DNA from: Corynebacterium alimapuense | GTDB taxonomy: Bacteria > Actinomycetota > Actinomycetes > Mycobacteriales > Mycobacteriaceae | DNA length: 64,000 bases | Assembly: GCF_003716585.1 (NCBI RefSeq) | Contig: NZ_PTJO01000003.1 | Span: 62,001-126,000 of the forward strand | Direction of reading: 5' to 3' | Shown here: positions 27,824 to 36,989 of the stretch, in pieces | How the letters are laid out: each line of letters opens with the position of its first letter | Numbering within the stretch: the stretch's first letter is position 1 | Notes under the pieces: generated by a model | What the model was told of the DNA's origin: nothing | The model's input: only the letters and a program-made list of their open reading frames with translations | The model's database searches: none | Position numbers and translations under genes: made by a program

Positions 27824-28495
27824 CTACCCACTCAGCCGCTGGAACCACATGGCTACAGTCTCTGCGGTGACACCCACGAAGTCAGTACGATCGTGCAGAC
27901 TACTCAGCGCAACAACCCCCTCCGGAGGGTGCTCGGACAGCCCGATTACCCTGCAGCCTGCGGCAGCAGCCGCACTCATTCCAGCCTGAGAATCCTCGAA
28001 AACTAGACACTCAGAAGGATGCGCACCAACTCTTCGTGCAGCTTCTAAGTACATGTCAGGGGCAGGTTTAGGATGAGTAACTTCATCACCAGAGATCGAG
28101 TCGGTGAAGAATTGCTCTCCAACCGCAGCAATGGAGGGATCAGCGAGCTCGCGTTCAGTGTTAGTGGTCACCACCATCGGTAGCTTGGTGTCCTGCAAAT
28201 CTGCTAAGAGTTTTTGAACACCGGGGTTAGGCACTAGCTGCTCAGCCAATAGTCCCGCCATCCGATCAAACATGATTCTGCGTTGCCGTGGATAGTCCTC
28301 AGGCGTCAAGGTGACTGAAGCATGCTCAGCGCACACTTCAAGTGTGTTGCGGAAGCTGCCACCCATGGTCTGCTCTCGCAGCTCCGGGGGTAGCCGTCGC
28401 CCCAGTCGCTCACTGAGCTCGTAGGTGGCTAAGCCCCACAATGGCTCGGAATCCACCATGGTTCCGTCCATGTCCCAGAAAATCGCTTTGAGCAT
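27824..28495 (-). CDS. HAD-superfamily phosphatase
   Basis: 223 aa haloacid dehalogenase-like hydrolase with helical cap. Motif I DMDGTMVDSE (Asp8 nucleophile, Asp10), motif II VVTTNTER, motif III Lys in THPKPAPD and motif IV FEDSQAGMSAA are intact. It probably removes phosphate from a small sugar phosphate or nucleotide; the substrate is unknown. It starts five bases after the preceding gene's stop, forming an operon with it. Confidence 0.85.
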   Translation of the reverse strand: MLKAIFWDMDGTMVDSEPLWGLATYELSERLGRRLPPELREQTMGGSFRNTLEVCAEHASVTLTPEDYPRQRRIMFDRMAGLLAEQLVPNPGVQKLLADLQDTKLPMVVTTNTERELADPSIAAVGEQFFTDSISGDEVTHPKPAPDMYLEAARRVGAHPSECLVFEDSQAGMSAAAAAGCRVIGLSEHPPEGVVALSSLHDRTDFVGVTAETVAMWFQRLSG

Positions 28496-28500
28496 AATGA

Positions 28501-28881
28501 TCAGTCAAGCTCCGGTAGCTCGGCCAACGCCGACTCTTCGGCGCCGGTGGCAGCAGCAGCCTCGCGGATCAGTTCCCCAAGCTCTTCTTTTTCCTCTGGT
28601 TCAATAACCGCGTCGGCGTGGCGTGCGTTGAATTCCAACAGCTTATCCACCCAGCGTTGAGCAACCTTGACTAGATCTTCTTCGGTTGGATCATCGTCAA
28701 GAGCGTCGAAGGAATCGAGCATCTTTTCCAGGATGGATTTGAGCTCTGGGAGCACCTTAGGATTGAACGGCTGATCCCAGAACTCTTTTTCTTCGGCTTT
28801 GAGATAGCTGCCGGTAGCGAAATCATTGAGGGTGGAAATGAATTCATCGACTGTGGGCTGGAACTGGGAACGAATCGTCAT
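28501..28881 (-). CDS. Conserved hypothetical acidic protein
   Basis: 126 aa from the ATG at 28881 (an in-frame alternative at 28905 overlaps mshC). Not recognised. It is acidic and predicted mostly helical, without signal peptide or membrane segment. The central region EEKEFWDQPFNPKVLPEL and the Ala/Glu-rich tail are its most distinctive parts. It lies between mshC and the HAD gene, all on one strand, so it is probably co-transcribed with them. Confidence 0.65.
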   Translation of the reverse strand: MTIRSQFQPTVDEFISTLNDFATGSYLKAEEKEFWDQPFNPKVLPELKSILEKMLDSFDALDDDPTEEDLVKVAQRWVDKLLEFNARHADAVIEPEEKEELGELIREAAAATGAEESALAELPELD

Positions 28882-28904
28882 AGGCTCATTGTGACTGAAA
28901 TCCA

Positions 28905-30140
28905 CTACAGGCGCACCCCCAGCAGTGCATCGACGGCAGTTGTCACCAGTTGCGCAGATTCAGCCTCGTTGGGGCCTCTATCTCCGGCGACCCATCGGTC
29001 AACAGTAGCCAAGGCCTCAGGAGTATCTAGATCGTTTGCCAGATGTGCGCGCAACTGCGAGATGAGCTCTTGAGCAGCGGAAAGACTTCCGGGGCTCAGT
29101 AGCGCTTCCCGCCAAGAGTCCAAACGGGTCTGCGCCTGCTGCAACACTGCCTCAGACCAATCTCGGTTGCAACGATAATGTGAGGAAAACACCCCGAGCC
29201 GGATAACGGCTGGTTCGAAGCCGGCAGCGGTGAGCTTAGAAACGAACACTAGATTGCCTAGGGATTTACTCATTTTAACCCCGTCTAGGCCAATCATCCC
29301 GGTATGGACGTAGTGCCCGGCCATTCTGGAGCAGTCCAGTCCTGCTTCGGCATGAGCCGCTGAGAACTCATGGTGCGGGAAAATGAGATCACTGCCGCCA
29401 CCTTGAATAGTGAAATTCTCGGCGAGGCGATTAGTGGCGATTGCAGAGCATTCGATATGCCAGCCAGGTCGGCCGGGGCCGAAAGGCGATTCCCAAGCAG
29501 GTTCGCCCTCTCGATGGGCCCGCCACACTAGGGCGTCAAGGCGGTCTCTCTTACCAAGGCGATCGGGGTCTCCCCCACGCTCAGCGAACAACTGCTCCAT
29601 GGTTGCGCGATCGTAGTTGGACTCATAGCCGAACTGAGTCGTCGCGCTAATCGAGGCGTAGACATCCGGGAACTCAGAGTCTTCGACAACATAAGCTGAG
29701 CCATTGTCCAGCAAGCGCTGGACTAATTCGATGACTTCATCAATCGATTCCATCGCACCGATGTAATCCTTGGGCGGGATGACCGACAGATCCGTCATAT
29801 CGGAGCGGAAGAGATCAATCTGGCTCTCCCCCAGATCACGCCAGTCCAATCCGTCTCTTTCAGCGCGCTCAAAGAGCGGATCATCGACGTCAGTGATGTT
29901 CTGGACGTAGTGCACGCGGTGGCCATTATCGAGCAGCTGACGATGGACCAAATCGAAGGTCAGATAGGTAGCAGCATGGCCTAGGTGGGTTGAATCATAG
30001 GGAGTAATTCCACAGACGTAGAGACCAGCGACCTCACCAGCATCTACTTGGCGGACCACCTCGTCGGCAGTGTCGTACAAAGCGAGCGGAACGGCAGTGC
30101 CGTCTACCCGCGGGACATCAGGGGTGGGCCATGAACGCAT
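28905..30140 (-). CDS. mshC: Mycothiol cysteine ligase MshC
   Basis: 411 aa. It ligates cysteine to GlcN-Ins in mycothiol synthesis, the actinobacterial redox thiol. It is a cysteinyl-tRNA synthetase paralogue: Zn-site Cys43 in YVCGITPYD, HxGH motif [10 protein letters not shown] (51-60) and KMSKS in [10 protein letters not shown]; the anticodon-binding domain is reduced. The length and N-terminus ([10 protein letters not shown]) fit MshC, not CysS. The ATG at 30140 is supported by TAGAGT seven bases upstream. Confidence 0.95.
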   Translation of the reverse strand: MRSWPTPDVPRVDGTAVPLALYDTADEVVRQVDAGEVAGLYVCGITPYDSTHLGHAATYLTFDLVHRQLLDNGHRVHYVQNITDVDDPLFERAERDGLDWRDLGESQIDLFRSDMTDLSVIPPKDYIGAMESIDEVIELVQRLLDNGSAYVVEDSEFPDVYASISATTQFGYESNYDRATMEQLFAERGGDPDRLGKRDRLDALVWRAHREGEPAWESPFGPGRPGWHIECSAIATNRLAENFTIQGGGSDLIFPHHEFSAAHAEAGLDCSRMAGHYVHTGMIGLDGVKMSKSLGNLVFVSKLTAAGFEPAVIRLGVFSSHYRCNRDWSEAVLQQAQTRLDSWREALLSPGSLSAAQELISQLRAHLANDLDTPEALATVDRWVAGDRGPNEAESAQLVTTAVDALLGVRL

Positions 30141-30174
30141 GACCAACACTCTAACGTGTCATGTCAGCAAACCT

Positions 30175-31062
30175 TTAGACAGGCTGCAAGACGCCAAAGG
30201 CCAGCAAAGCCATCACCAGCAGACCTACGGGGATGCGATAGGCCGCGAACCAGGCGAAGGAATGGTGAGCAACGAACTTCAATAACCAAGCGATTGAGGC
30301 ATAGCCAAGGACGAAAGTAATCGAGGTACCAGCCAATAGCTGCAAGGCGCTGGCAGCCTGTCCTGCTTGAGGATCAAAGGCATCAGGCAAAGAAAATAGC
30401 CCAGAAGCTAATACTGCAGGGATCGCCAGCAAGAAGCTAAAACGAGTCGCCACTTCACGGTCGAGGTTCATGAACAGACCAGCAGAAACGGTGCCGCCAG
30501 AACGCGAAACACCGGGGATCAAGGCCAAACACTGCGCCAGCCCCATTACGATCGCGTCTTTCATCTTCAGATCTTCAGTGGGACGTTGCTTCTTACCAAA
30601 TTTCTCGGCGAGAATGAAGACAAAGGAAAACAGCACTAGGACGGTGGCGGTGATCCAGAGGTTACGCAGCCCATCCCGGATGATGTCTCGGGCAAAAAAG
30701 CCGACCAAGGCTACCGGGATCGTACCGACGATGACCATCCAGCCCATGCGGTAGTGGAACCCGCGGAGTTCTTTGTTAAATAGACCTCTAAACCAACCGG
30801 TCAGGATTTGCCAGATGTCTTTGGCAAAAAACACCAGCACCGCGAACTCAGTGCCCAATTGGACGACCGCAGTAAATGAGGCTCCTGCGTCTTCGCCCCA
30901 GAACAGCTCAGAGACGATCCGCAAATGGCCTGAGGAACTGACCGGCAGGAACTCGGTAAGTCCTTGGACGATTGACAAGACGATGACCTGGATCCAGGTC
31001 ATCGATTCAGCGGCGGCAGCGGTAGACTCAGCCGCGGAGGCAAAGATGGACACGTCATTCAC
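30175..31062 (-). CDS. uppP: Undecaprenyl-diphosphatase UppP
   Basis: 295 aa integral membrane enzyme that recycles the undecaprenyl carrier lipid for peptidoglycan and arabinogalactan synthesis. Signature motifs [18 protein letters not shown] and PGVSRSGGT are present, with about seven to eight transmembrane segments. A GTG start at 31062 (TAGGGT seven bases upstream) adds an Ala-rich N-terminal segment that also appears in corynebacterial homologues; ATG 31002 is the alternative. Divergent from the AKR gene. Confidence 0.94.
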   Translation of the reverse strand: MNDVSIFASAAESTAAAAESMTWIQVIVLSIVQGLTEFLPVSSSGHLRIVSELFWGEDAGASFTAVVQLGTEFAVLVFFAKDIWQILTGWFRGLFNKELRGFHYRMGWMVIVGTIPVALVGFFARDIIRDGLRNLWITATVLVLFSFVFILAEKFGKKQRPTEDLKMKDAIVMGLAQCLALIPGVSRSGGTVSAGLFMNLDREVATRFSFLLAIPAVLASGLFSLPDAFDPQAGQAASALQLLAGTSITFVLGYASIAWLLKFVAHHSFAWFAAYRIPVGLLVMALLAFGVLQPV

Positions 31063-31069
31063 CGGACCT

Positions 31070-31085
31070 ACCCTACTACTAGTCT
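31070..31085. promoter_or_regulatory. Back-to-back leaderless -10 elements, uppP / AKR
   Basis: Minus-strand TAGGGT (31070-31075) is seven bases before the uppP GTG; plus-strand TAGTCT (31080-31085) is seven bases before the AKR GTG at 31093. The two promoters must overlap, with each -35 region within the other gene. Confidence 0.55.
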
Positions 31086-31092
31086 GGTGCAG

Positions 31093-32019
31093 GTGAAACA
31101 ACGTTTGATGGGCCTTAGCGGACTTCGGGTCTCCGAGCTCGGACTGGGAACCGCCACCTGGGGAACGACCACGTCTGCGACTAATGCAGGCACCATGCTC
31201 CGAGATTTTGTGGACGCAGGTGGAAACCTGGTGGACTCATCTCCTGTGTATGCAGAGGGCCAAGCTCAGGAGACTCTCGCTGCAGCCCTATCCGATTCTG
31301 GGGTTCGACGTGAGGAACTGGTGCTTTCGTCCTCGGCTGGGGTGGCTCCGCAGTCTCCGGTTGGCCGGCGGGTGGATTGCTCGCGCCGGGCTCTGATCTC
31401 GCAGCTGGATGCCACACTGTCGGCATTGGGAACTGACCATCTTGATTTGTGGTCGGTGGGCTATTTCGATGAAAAGACCCCTCCGGCGGAGGTCTCCGAC
31501 ACTTTGGATTGGGCTATTCGCACCGGACGTACTCGTTACGCTGGGGTGCGGGATTACACCGGTTGGCAGCTAGCTGTCACCGCCGGGGAGATGAGCCGAT
31601 TCTCTGCCCGTGGAATCGTTGCTACTCAGCATGAATATTCTCTGTTGGTGAGAGGGATCGAGGAGGAAATGATCCCAGCTGCCCGGCACCTAGGTGTGGG
31701 AGTGATCGCTGCGGCGCCGCTGGCACAGGGTCTGCTGACTGGGCGTTTCCGGGATGGGGTTCCTCGCACTGCTAGAGCCGAGGTGCATCCTCTACTGGGG
31801 TTAAAATCCCACACAGTAGTAGAAGCTGTTACTACTGCTGCCGCAGGTCTCGATCTGCCGCCAGCGGTAGTAGCCCTAGCCTGGGTCAGAGATCGTCCTG
31901 GAGTAACTTCCGCGGTGGCCGGGGCTAGTAATCCGGAGCAGCTGCGTCAGCTGCTTAGGGCTACCGAAGCGGTGCTGCCTCGAGCAATTGCTCAGGCCCT
32001 CGACGATGTCTCGCGTTAG
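31093..32019 (+). CDS. Aldo/keto reductase-like protein lacking catalytic Lys and His
   Basis: 308 aa TIM-barrel protein of the AKR superfamily (N-terminal [10 protein letters not shown]-terminal [10 protein letters not shown] cofactor-like loop). Of the catalytic tetrad, Asp48 and Tyr53 remain (VDSSPVY). The Lys position (usually TKVG) reads SSSAG with Ser81, and the His position (usually QIHRPD) reads SVGYFD with Gly123. Reductase activity is therefore doubtful; a binding or regulatory role is possible. The GTG at 31093 is set by TAGTCT at 31080-31085. Confidence 0.8.
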   Translation: MKQRLMGLSGLRVSELGLGTATWGTTTSATNAGTMLRDFVDAGGNLVDSSPVYAEGQAQETLAAALSDSGVRREELVLSSSAGVAPQSPVGRRVDCSRRALISQLDATLSALGTDHLDLWSVGYFDEKTPPAEVSDTLDWAIRTGRTRYAGVRDYTGWQLAVTAGEMSRFSARGIVATQHEYSLLVRGIEEEMIPAARHLGVGVIAAAPLAQGLLTGRFRDGVPRTARAEVHPLLGLKSHTVVEAVTTAAAGLDLPPAVVALAWVRDRPGVTSAVAGASNPEQLRQLLRATEAVLPRAIAQALDDVSR

Positions 32020-32052
32020 TCGTTGCCAGCGGCGCTGATAGGCTTAAAAACC

Positions 32053-33108
32053 GTGAAAACCGGACGTTTGACAGCCCTGATGGCCGCCGTTGCCACCACC
32101 TCTTTGACCTTGGTCGCTTGCCAGACCGGATCGGTCCCGGATGAGAACCCGGACATGGGCCGGGCGGTAGCGGATCCTTCGCCTGAGTCAGTTGATCCAG
32201 CCGGCGTTTTAGTCGGCCTGCCCGAAGGATTCTCCGAGGTCAGCGATATGGAAGTGGCCGGAGATATTTTAGGCCTGCGAGCAGGTGATGCGCTGGCTAT
32301 CGGAACCTTGGAAGAATTCGAAGCTGGAGATAGTGCGGTGCTAGAGATCCCCGAGACCTGTGGGGATCTCAATGCTTCCACAGACACCTTTGTTGTGGCA
32401 TGTGACGAACAAGTGCTGCTTATCGACGCCGCCGCTCCCACCGACACCGTCACCCGGGACGTCTCAGACAACGCTCCGGCAGCGTCAGCCGCATTGACGA
32501 ACTCTGGGGCGCTGCTCGTGGGCAATGGGGAGTCCAACACTGTGTCGGTGCACCGTGAGGGTGAGGACACCGAACTGATCACCGTCGCTGGCCCCACCAG
32601 CCAACTCCTAGCGGTGCCAGTGGACGGCGAGGAAGACATCGCAGTGCGTACTAACACCGTCAATACCACCATCCAGGATGTGCATTGGGAGGACGGAGAG
32701 CAAGGCGGAACTTTGCGCGTTGGCCTGGGAGTTGGCCAAATTTCCGGTGGTGAGGATGGGTTGATTATTGCCTCCGATAACATCGGTGATCAGCTTGCTA
32801 TCTATACCGCTACTGAGGTCATTCGTCTGCATCAGACTGCTCCGGTAGATCCCAGTCCTTGGGCTGTGGCCTGGGACTCCGAGCGAGATCTCGCTTGGAT
32901 CGCTTCGACCGCGAATAACTCTCTGGTTGGCTATGACATCTCTACGGGAGTTCCCGTGGAGCAGATGAGGCTGAGTACCCTCGCCGATGCTCATAATGCG
33001 ATCGTGCTGCCCGATGGAACCTTGGTCTTAGCCTCCGCGACTGGCGATGGTTTGCAAGTCATCGCTGATCCAGAGTCCTTTTCTACCGCCGAACCCGCCG
33101 CCCAGTAA
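32053..33108 (+). CDS. lppL: LppL-like lipoprotein with beta-propeller-type repeats
   Basis: 351 aa. Lipoprotein signal peptide with lipobox LVAC (Cys23), so it is membrane-anchored outside the cell. The mature part is acidic and shows repeated strand patterns such as WDSERDLAWIASTANNSLVGYDISTG, suggesting a beta-propeller. The function is unknown. Its position directly before pyrD matches lppL-pyrD (Rv2138-Rv2139). The GTG at 32053 is supported by TAGGCT eight bases upstream (32039-32044). Confidence 0.8.
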   Translation: MKTGRLTALMAAVATTSLTLVACQTGSVPDENPDMGRAVADPSPESVDPAGVLVGLPEGFSEVSDMEVAGDILGLRAGDALAIGTLEEFEAGDSAVLEIPETCGDLNASTDTFVVACDEQVLLIDAAAPTDTVTRDVSDNAPAASAALTNSGALLVGNGESNTVSVHREGEDTELITVAGPTSQLLAVPVDGEEDIAVRTNTVNTTIQDVHWEDGEQGGTLRVGLGVGQISGGEDGLIIASDNIGDQLAIYTATEVIRLHQTAPVDPSPWAVAWDSERDLAWIASTANNSLVGYDISTGVPVEQMRLSTLADAHNAIVLPDGTLVLASATGDGLQVIADPESFSTAEPAAQ

Positions 33109-33144
33109 TTAACAAATTTCAAGCAAAGGCCTAATCTGATGAGC

Positions 33145-34233
33145 ATGCGCACAGCCGCCTACCAATTGGCACTCAAGGCAATGTTTACTCTCCGTCCCGA
33201 ACGGATCCACGGCATCATTCATGATGGTCTAGGTCTACTTCAAGCAGCTGGCCCGGCCAATCGAGCGCTCGGGAGAATTATCGGAGTCAATGACCCAGTC
33301 TTGTCTCAGGAGGTATTCGGTCGAGTCATCCCTCGCCCCTTGGGACTGGCAGCTGGCTTCGACAAGAATGCCTCCGTTGCTGACACGTGGACTGCAATGG
33401 GATTCGGCTACTCAGAGCTGGGCACTATCACCGCTTCTCCACAGCCAGGCAACCCAACTCCGCGGTTGTTTCGGCTGACTGCGGACAAAGCAATTCTCAA
33501 CCGGATGGGCTTCAATAACGCGGGTGCGGCGGATGCCGCGATCAATCTGCGCCACCGTCGCTACGATGACGTCATCGGTATCAACATTGGCAAGACCAAG
33601 TTGGTAGCCCCAGAAGAGGCGGTCGAGGACTATCGTCGATCGGCTTCCCTGCTCGGTGATCTTGCTGACTACCTCGTGGTCAACGTCTCATCACCGAATA
33701 CCCCAGGATTGCGTGACCTCCAGGCGGTCGAATCGCTCAGGCCTATTCTCGCTGAGGTCCAGAAATCCACCAGCTCCCCTGTGTTGGTCAAAATTGCCCC
33801 AGACCTATCCGACGAGGATGTCGATGCCGTCGCCGACTTAGCCGTGGAACTAGGACTGGCCGGTATCGTCGCTACTAACACGACTATTTCCCGGGATGGT
33901 CTAGAGACCTCTGCTGCAAAGGTTGCGGAATTGGGTGCTGGCGGCATCTCAGGTCCTCCGGTGGCGAAACGCTCGCTAGAGGTGCTTAAGCGACTACACG
34001 CCAAGGTTGGGGACCACATGGTGCTAATTTCCGTGGGCGGAATCTCCACCCCGGAGCAAGCCTGGGAACGTATCGCTGCTGGGGCCACACTGCTGCAGGG
34101 CTACACCGGACTGATCTATGGCGGCCCGGACTGGATCCGAAACATCCACCGCGGGATCGCTGAGCAGATTCATCGCCACGATTTGAACTCAATCTCTGAG
34201 GCAATCGGCTCAGAGCTGGAATGGCTTGACTGA
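33145..34233 (+). CDS. pyrD: Dihydroorotate dehydrogenase (quinone), class 2
   Basis: 362 aa. It oxidises dihydroorotate to orotate in pyrimidine synthesis, passing electrons to menaquinone at the membrane. The N-terminal helical membrane-associating region (about 1-40) marks class 2; FMN barrel blocks [28 protein letters not shown] (catalytic Ser class) and ISVGGI are intact. I prefer the ATG at 33145, since TAATCT (33132-33137) lies seven bases upstream; 33139 is the alternative. Confidence 0.95.
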   Translation: MRTAAYQLALKAMFTLRPERIHGIIHDGLGLLQAAGPANRALGRIIGVNDPVLSQEVFGRVIPRPLGLAAGFDKNASVADTWTAMGFGYSELGTITASPQPGNPTPRLFRLTADKAILNRMGFNNAGAADAAINLRHRRYDDVIGINIGKTKLVAPEEAVEDYRRSASLLGDLADYLVVNVSSPNTPGLRDLQAVESLRPILAEVQKSTSSPVLVKIAPDLSDEDVDAVADLAVELGLAGIVATNTTISRDGLETSAAKVAELGAGGISGPPVAKRSLEVLKRLHAKVGDHMVLISVGGISTPEQAWERIAAGATLLQGYTGLIYGGPDWIRNIHRGIAEQIHRHDLNSISEAIGSELEWLD

Positions 34234-34249
34234 TAGCCCCTTTAACGCC

Positions 34250-34299
34250 CAAGAAGACCTCTTGTGCAGTCTCTCATGACTGCACAAGAGGTCTTCTTG
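34250..34299. terminator. Long perfect hairpin, bidirectional terminator after pyrD
   Basis: A perfect 21-bp inverted repeat (34250-34270 and 34279-34299) with an 8-base loop lies between the convergent pyrD and the membrane protein gene ending at 34313. Both flanks carry short T/A-rich edges (CTTCTTG outward each way). Confidence 0.85.
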
Positions 34300-34312
34300 T
34301 TGGTCTATTGGG

Positions 34313-34732
34313 CTAACGCGACATCAGTGAACGACGAAGAATAAGAGCGCACATCACCGCGAACACTGCGTACATGGCTAACCAGTACTGCGCCATGACA
34401 AATATCACGGTGCTGGGGATGAATCGAGTAGCCCCCACCAGGACAACTGCCACTATCAAGGCCACGACTTGGCTGCGGCTAGCTGCTTGATCTCTGCGCA
34501 CGGTGGCGAATGCTCCCACCACCATTGCCGCCACTAAGAGGATGAGAAACCTCGGAGTGACTTCAAAAGGCGCCATCCAGCCATCAGTGAACACCGCGAT
34601 GACGGTGAACACTAGTAACGCCACGGCTAGCGCCATGAAGGCACCACCGACGCGCAATGCCAAGGGAACTTTGTAGACAGGCTTATCGGGTGCCGCCCGG
34701 CCGGGATCGTTGACGTCTCGGTTCTTGCTCAT
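34313..34732 (-). CDS. Hypothetical four-helix membrane protein
   Basis: 139 aa. Not recognised. A polar N-terminal stretch (1-25) is followed by four hydrophobic segments at about 28-48, 61-76, 86-103 and 108-132, with a basic C-terminus. Located directly after the PEBP-family gene on the same strand (12-base gap), so probably co-transcribed. It resembles small actinobacterial membrane proteins of unknown function. Confidence 0.65.
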   Translation of the reverse strand: MSKNRDVNDPGRAAPDKPVYKVPLALRVGGAFMALAVALLVFTVIAVFTDGWMAPFEVTPRFLILLVAAMVVGAFATVRRDQAASRSQVVALIVAVVLVGATRFIPSTVIFVMAQYWLAMYAVFAVMCALILRRSLMSR

Positions 34733-34744
34733 GGCCTGCAGAGT

Positions 34745-35287
34745 CTACTTGGTCTCGTACCAGCCCCAAAGAATGGCGCGGCCCAAAGAATGAAAATGGA
34801 GATTGAAGCCCAGAACCGTGGCCGTAGCCGTCTGGTCAATATCGAGTTTCTCCACGTCAACGGCGTGCACGGCAAAGAGATACCGATGAGGGGTGTGGCC
34901 AGCGGGGGGATTGGCTCCATAGTAGGAATGCACACCAGCATCCCCTGCCAACGTGATCACTCCCTCAATCCCGCCTAAGGATTCATCGGATCCTGCTCCG
35001 GTGGAAAGCTCTGTCACTGATACTGGGATATTGAACGCCGCCCAATGCCAAAATCCGGACGCAGTCGGGGCATCTGGATCAAAGCACGTCACTGCTAGGG
35101 ATTTGGTGCCCTCTGGAAGATCAGACCAAGAAAGCTGTGGGGAAATACTGGCCGGCGCGCACTGCGCCTGGGCGAGCTCAGCGCCGTCGATAAGGTCGGT
35201 GGAATTAAGCGTAAAAGAAGGCAAGTCCTTCAATGGGGCATACGGGTCAGGGCCGGGGAAACGAGGATCGTCTGCATAGGTGCTCAT
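34745..35287 (-). CDS. YbhB/YbcL-type PEBP family protein
   Basis: 180 aa phosphatidylethanolamine-binding/Raf-kinase-inhibitor-like fold. Conserved ligand-site segments are FDPDAPTASGFWHWAAFNIP and YYGANPPAGHTPHRYLFAVHAVD. No signal peptide, so cytoplasmic. The M. tuberculosis orthologue Rv2140c likewise sits next to pyrD. The ligand is unknown. The ATG at 35287 begins the family sequence; the longer frame adds only eight residues. Confidence 0.87.
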   Translation of the reverse strand: MSTYADDPRFPGPDPYAPLKDLPSFTLNSTDLIDGAELAQAQCAPASISPQLSWSDLPEGTKSLAVTCFDPDAPTASGFWHWAAFNIPVSVTELSTGAGSDESLGGIEGVITLAGDAGVHSYYGANPPAGHTPHRYLFAVHAVDVEKLDIDQTATATVLGFNLHFHSLGRAILWGWYETK

Positions 35288-35488
35288 ATATTTGTTTGTA
35301 CCTGAAATCAAACCCCAGCGTCACTAAGCAATAGATGTCGAGGTCGGATCGGGAATATCAAAGGTGTGATTCTTAAGTCGTTCAAGCATGCCAAAAAAGG
35401 GCATATAACCTCGCGATTTGTATGTTTTACGTCTGTCCGGCTAATGTAATGCGAGTGCTCAGCCAGTAAGGATTGAGACAAACACCCA

Positions 35489-35574
35489 GCCCGGGTGGCG
35501 GAATGGCAGACGCGCTAGCTTGAGGTGCTAGTGTCCTACTAACGGACGTGGGGGTTCAAGTCCCCCTCCGGGCA
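35489..35574 (+). tRNA. leuU: tRNA-Leu (anticodon GAG)
   Basis: Class II tRNA of 86 bases. Acceptor stem GCCCGGG pairs with the 3' TCCGGGC (one G-T), anticodon stem CTAGC/GCTAG encloses the loop TTGAGGT with anticodon GAG, the long variable arm is TGTCC...GGACG, and the T-arm GGGGGTTCAAGTCCCCC is canonical. The discriminator base is A. The 3' CCA is not encoded. It reads CUC/CUU codons. Confidence 0.96.
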
Positions 35575-35581
35575 CAGTGCA

Positions 35582-35623
35582 GTACCGCGGAAGATAGTTT
35601 GATATCTTCCGCGGTACTTTTTT
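35582..35623 (+). terminator. Intrinsic terminator of tRNA-Leu
   Basis: A perfect 15-bp stem (35582-35596 with 35603-35617), 6-base loop and a following run of six T residues, starting eight bases after the tRNA. Confidence 0.93.
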
Positions 35624-35712
35624 CTATGCTCTTACGCAGAGCTGATCGGGGCAGTTCACTCAGTACGAGTGATATCTCAACCGAATGGACTGCCCGCAGT
35701 TCCTACAATGAG

Positions 35713-36138
35713 CTAGTGCTGCTCGTTGGGATCGTTGTCGGCATCCTGCTTAGTCTGGTGGAAGGTACCGGGCACATGGTCAGGAGCTGCATAGATCGAG
35801 TACAGCTTGACGGTCTCCTCGCCCTCATTGACGAAGTTGTGCCACTTGCCGGCAGGGACGAAAATAGCGAAATCATCTTCGACGATCCGATCGACATCGA
35901 GATTGTTCTCATCCGTGCCGATCATGATGCGGCCTTGTCCAGCCTCCAGGCGCAAGAACTGATCGTGGTCATCATGAACTTCAGCGCCAATTTCCCCGCC
36001 GGCGGGGATGGCCATGACCGTCATCTGAAGGTACGAGCCGGTCCACAGGGTGTCGCGGAAGGCACCGTTGTCGAGAGTCACCTTCTCGATATCAAGCACA
36101 TAGGGGTTCGGCCCATGGTCGGTTCGCAGATCTGACAT
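35713..36138 (-). CDS. Cupin-domain protein
   Basis: 141 aa single-domain cupin. Metal-ligand motifs EVHDDHDQFLRLEAGQG (about 52-68) and the second cupin motif His in PAGKWHNFVNEG (about 95-106) are present; the acidic tail ends DNDPNEQH. Probably a small metal-dependent enzyme or binding protein; the substrate is unknown. The ATG at 36138 is preceded by a strong GAAGGAGAGA site, one of the few clear ribosome binding sites here. Confidence 0.84.
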   Translation of the reverse strand: MSDLRTDHGPNPYVLDIEKVTLDNGAFRDTLWTGSYLQMTVMAIPAGGEIGAEVHDDHDQFLRLEAGQGRIMIGTDENNLDVDRIVEDDFAIFVPAGKWHNFVNEGEETVKLYSIYAAPDHVPGTFHQTKQDADNDPNEQH

Positions 36139-36177
36139 GTTCTCTCCTTCTAGGTGGTTCAATGTCTCTACTTAGAA

Positions 36178-36195
36178 GTCTAGTGATCTCTAGAC
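36178..36195. promoter_or_regulatory. Inverted repeat in the cupin / VTT divergent promoter region
   Basis: GTCTAG (36178-36183) and CTAGAC (36190-36195), 6-base spacer, between the divergent starts at 36138 and 36244. It could be an operator; no regulator is assigned. Confidence 0.35.
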
Positions 36196-36243
36196 GGTGC
36201 GGCTAGGAGATCGAATTTGCGCTCCCGCGTACACTCACCTTCC

Positions 36244-36945
36244 GTGAAACACTTCGGTCATTTTGTCTGGGGACTTTCCCGAGACGCGCAGGCCGCGGTA
36301 CGGGGCTGGTCTCGAACTCGCAAAACCCTAGTGGTGATTGGATCAGTCTTATTCCTAGCCATTGCCATATTCGCGCGTATTCCCTCCCTCGATGTACTGG
36401 TGGGTTGGGGATCAGCTGCTGGTCCGGAGTTCCTCTTGGCCTTCTGGCTGGGCTACGTAATCGTCACCATGTTCCCAGTTCCTCGCACTCTGTTGACCTT
36501 GGCCAGCGGGGTTCTCTACGGACCTTGGGTCGGAATTTTGGTGTCTCTGACAGCCACTACCGTCTCAGCCGCGTTGTCACTCATCGTCGTCCGTAAGCTG
36601 CTCGGCGAATGGATGCGGCCGCGCCTTAATCATCCCTCTGTCGCGGGGATCAACCACCGCTTAGAACAACGTGGCTGGTTGGCGGTGGCCTCGCTGAGAA
36701 TGATCGCAGCTGTCCCCTTCTCAGTGCTCAATTATGCGGCTGCATTAAGCAGCGTGCCCCTGGTGGCCTTCACGCTGGCGACGCTGGTGGGATCGACTCC
36801 TGGCACAGTGGTCACCGTCGCATTGGGCTCCGCACTTACCGGTGAGATTGATCCACAGCTGCTTGTCATCACTGTCGCTCTGGCGCTAGTGGGAATCGCG
36901 GGACTAGTCGTGGACTATCAGACACCCGTCAAGCCTGTAGAGTAG
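36244..36945 (+). CDS. TVP38/TMEM64 (VTT-domain) membrane protein
   Basis: 233 aa with about five to six hydrophobic segments. The VTT/DedA-superfamily core is seen around FPVPRTLLTLASGVLYGPWVG and the later block LRMIAAVPFSVLNYAAALS. Bacterial members are thought to act in lipid or carrier-lipid movement across the membrane; no specific role can be assigned. GTG start at 36244, with TACACT eight bases upstream (36230-36235). Confidence 0.83.
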   Translation: MKHFGHFVWGLSRDAQAAVRGWSRTRKTLVVIGSVLFLAIAIFARIPSLDVLVGWGSAAGPEFLLAFWLGYVIVTMFPVPRTLLTLASGVLYGPWVGILVSLTATTVSAALSLIVVRKLLGEWMRPRLNHPSVAGINHRLEQRGWLAVASLRMIAAVPFSVLNYAAALSSVPLVAFTLATLVGSTPGTVVTVALGSALTGEIDPQLLVITVALALVGIAGLVVDYQTPVKPVE

Positions 36946-36989
36946 ACTGCAGAGAACATAGAAGAGACATTTAGCTGCAGGGAGAACCA

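Noticed and set aside
32016..32783. 255-codon minus-strand frame over the LppL-like gene
   Set aside because: Ser/Thr/Pro-rich translation typical of an antisense artefact; the plus-strand lipoprotein has lipobox, promoter and synteny.
35548..36135. Plus-strand frame starting inside tRNA-Leu
   Set aside because: It begins in the tRNA T-arm, crosses the tRNA terminator and runs antisense to the cupin gene.
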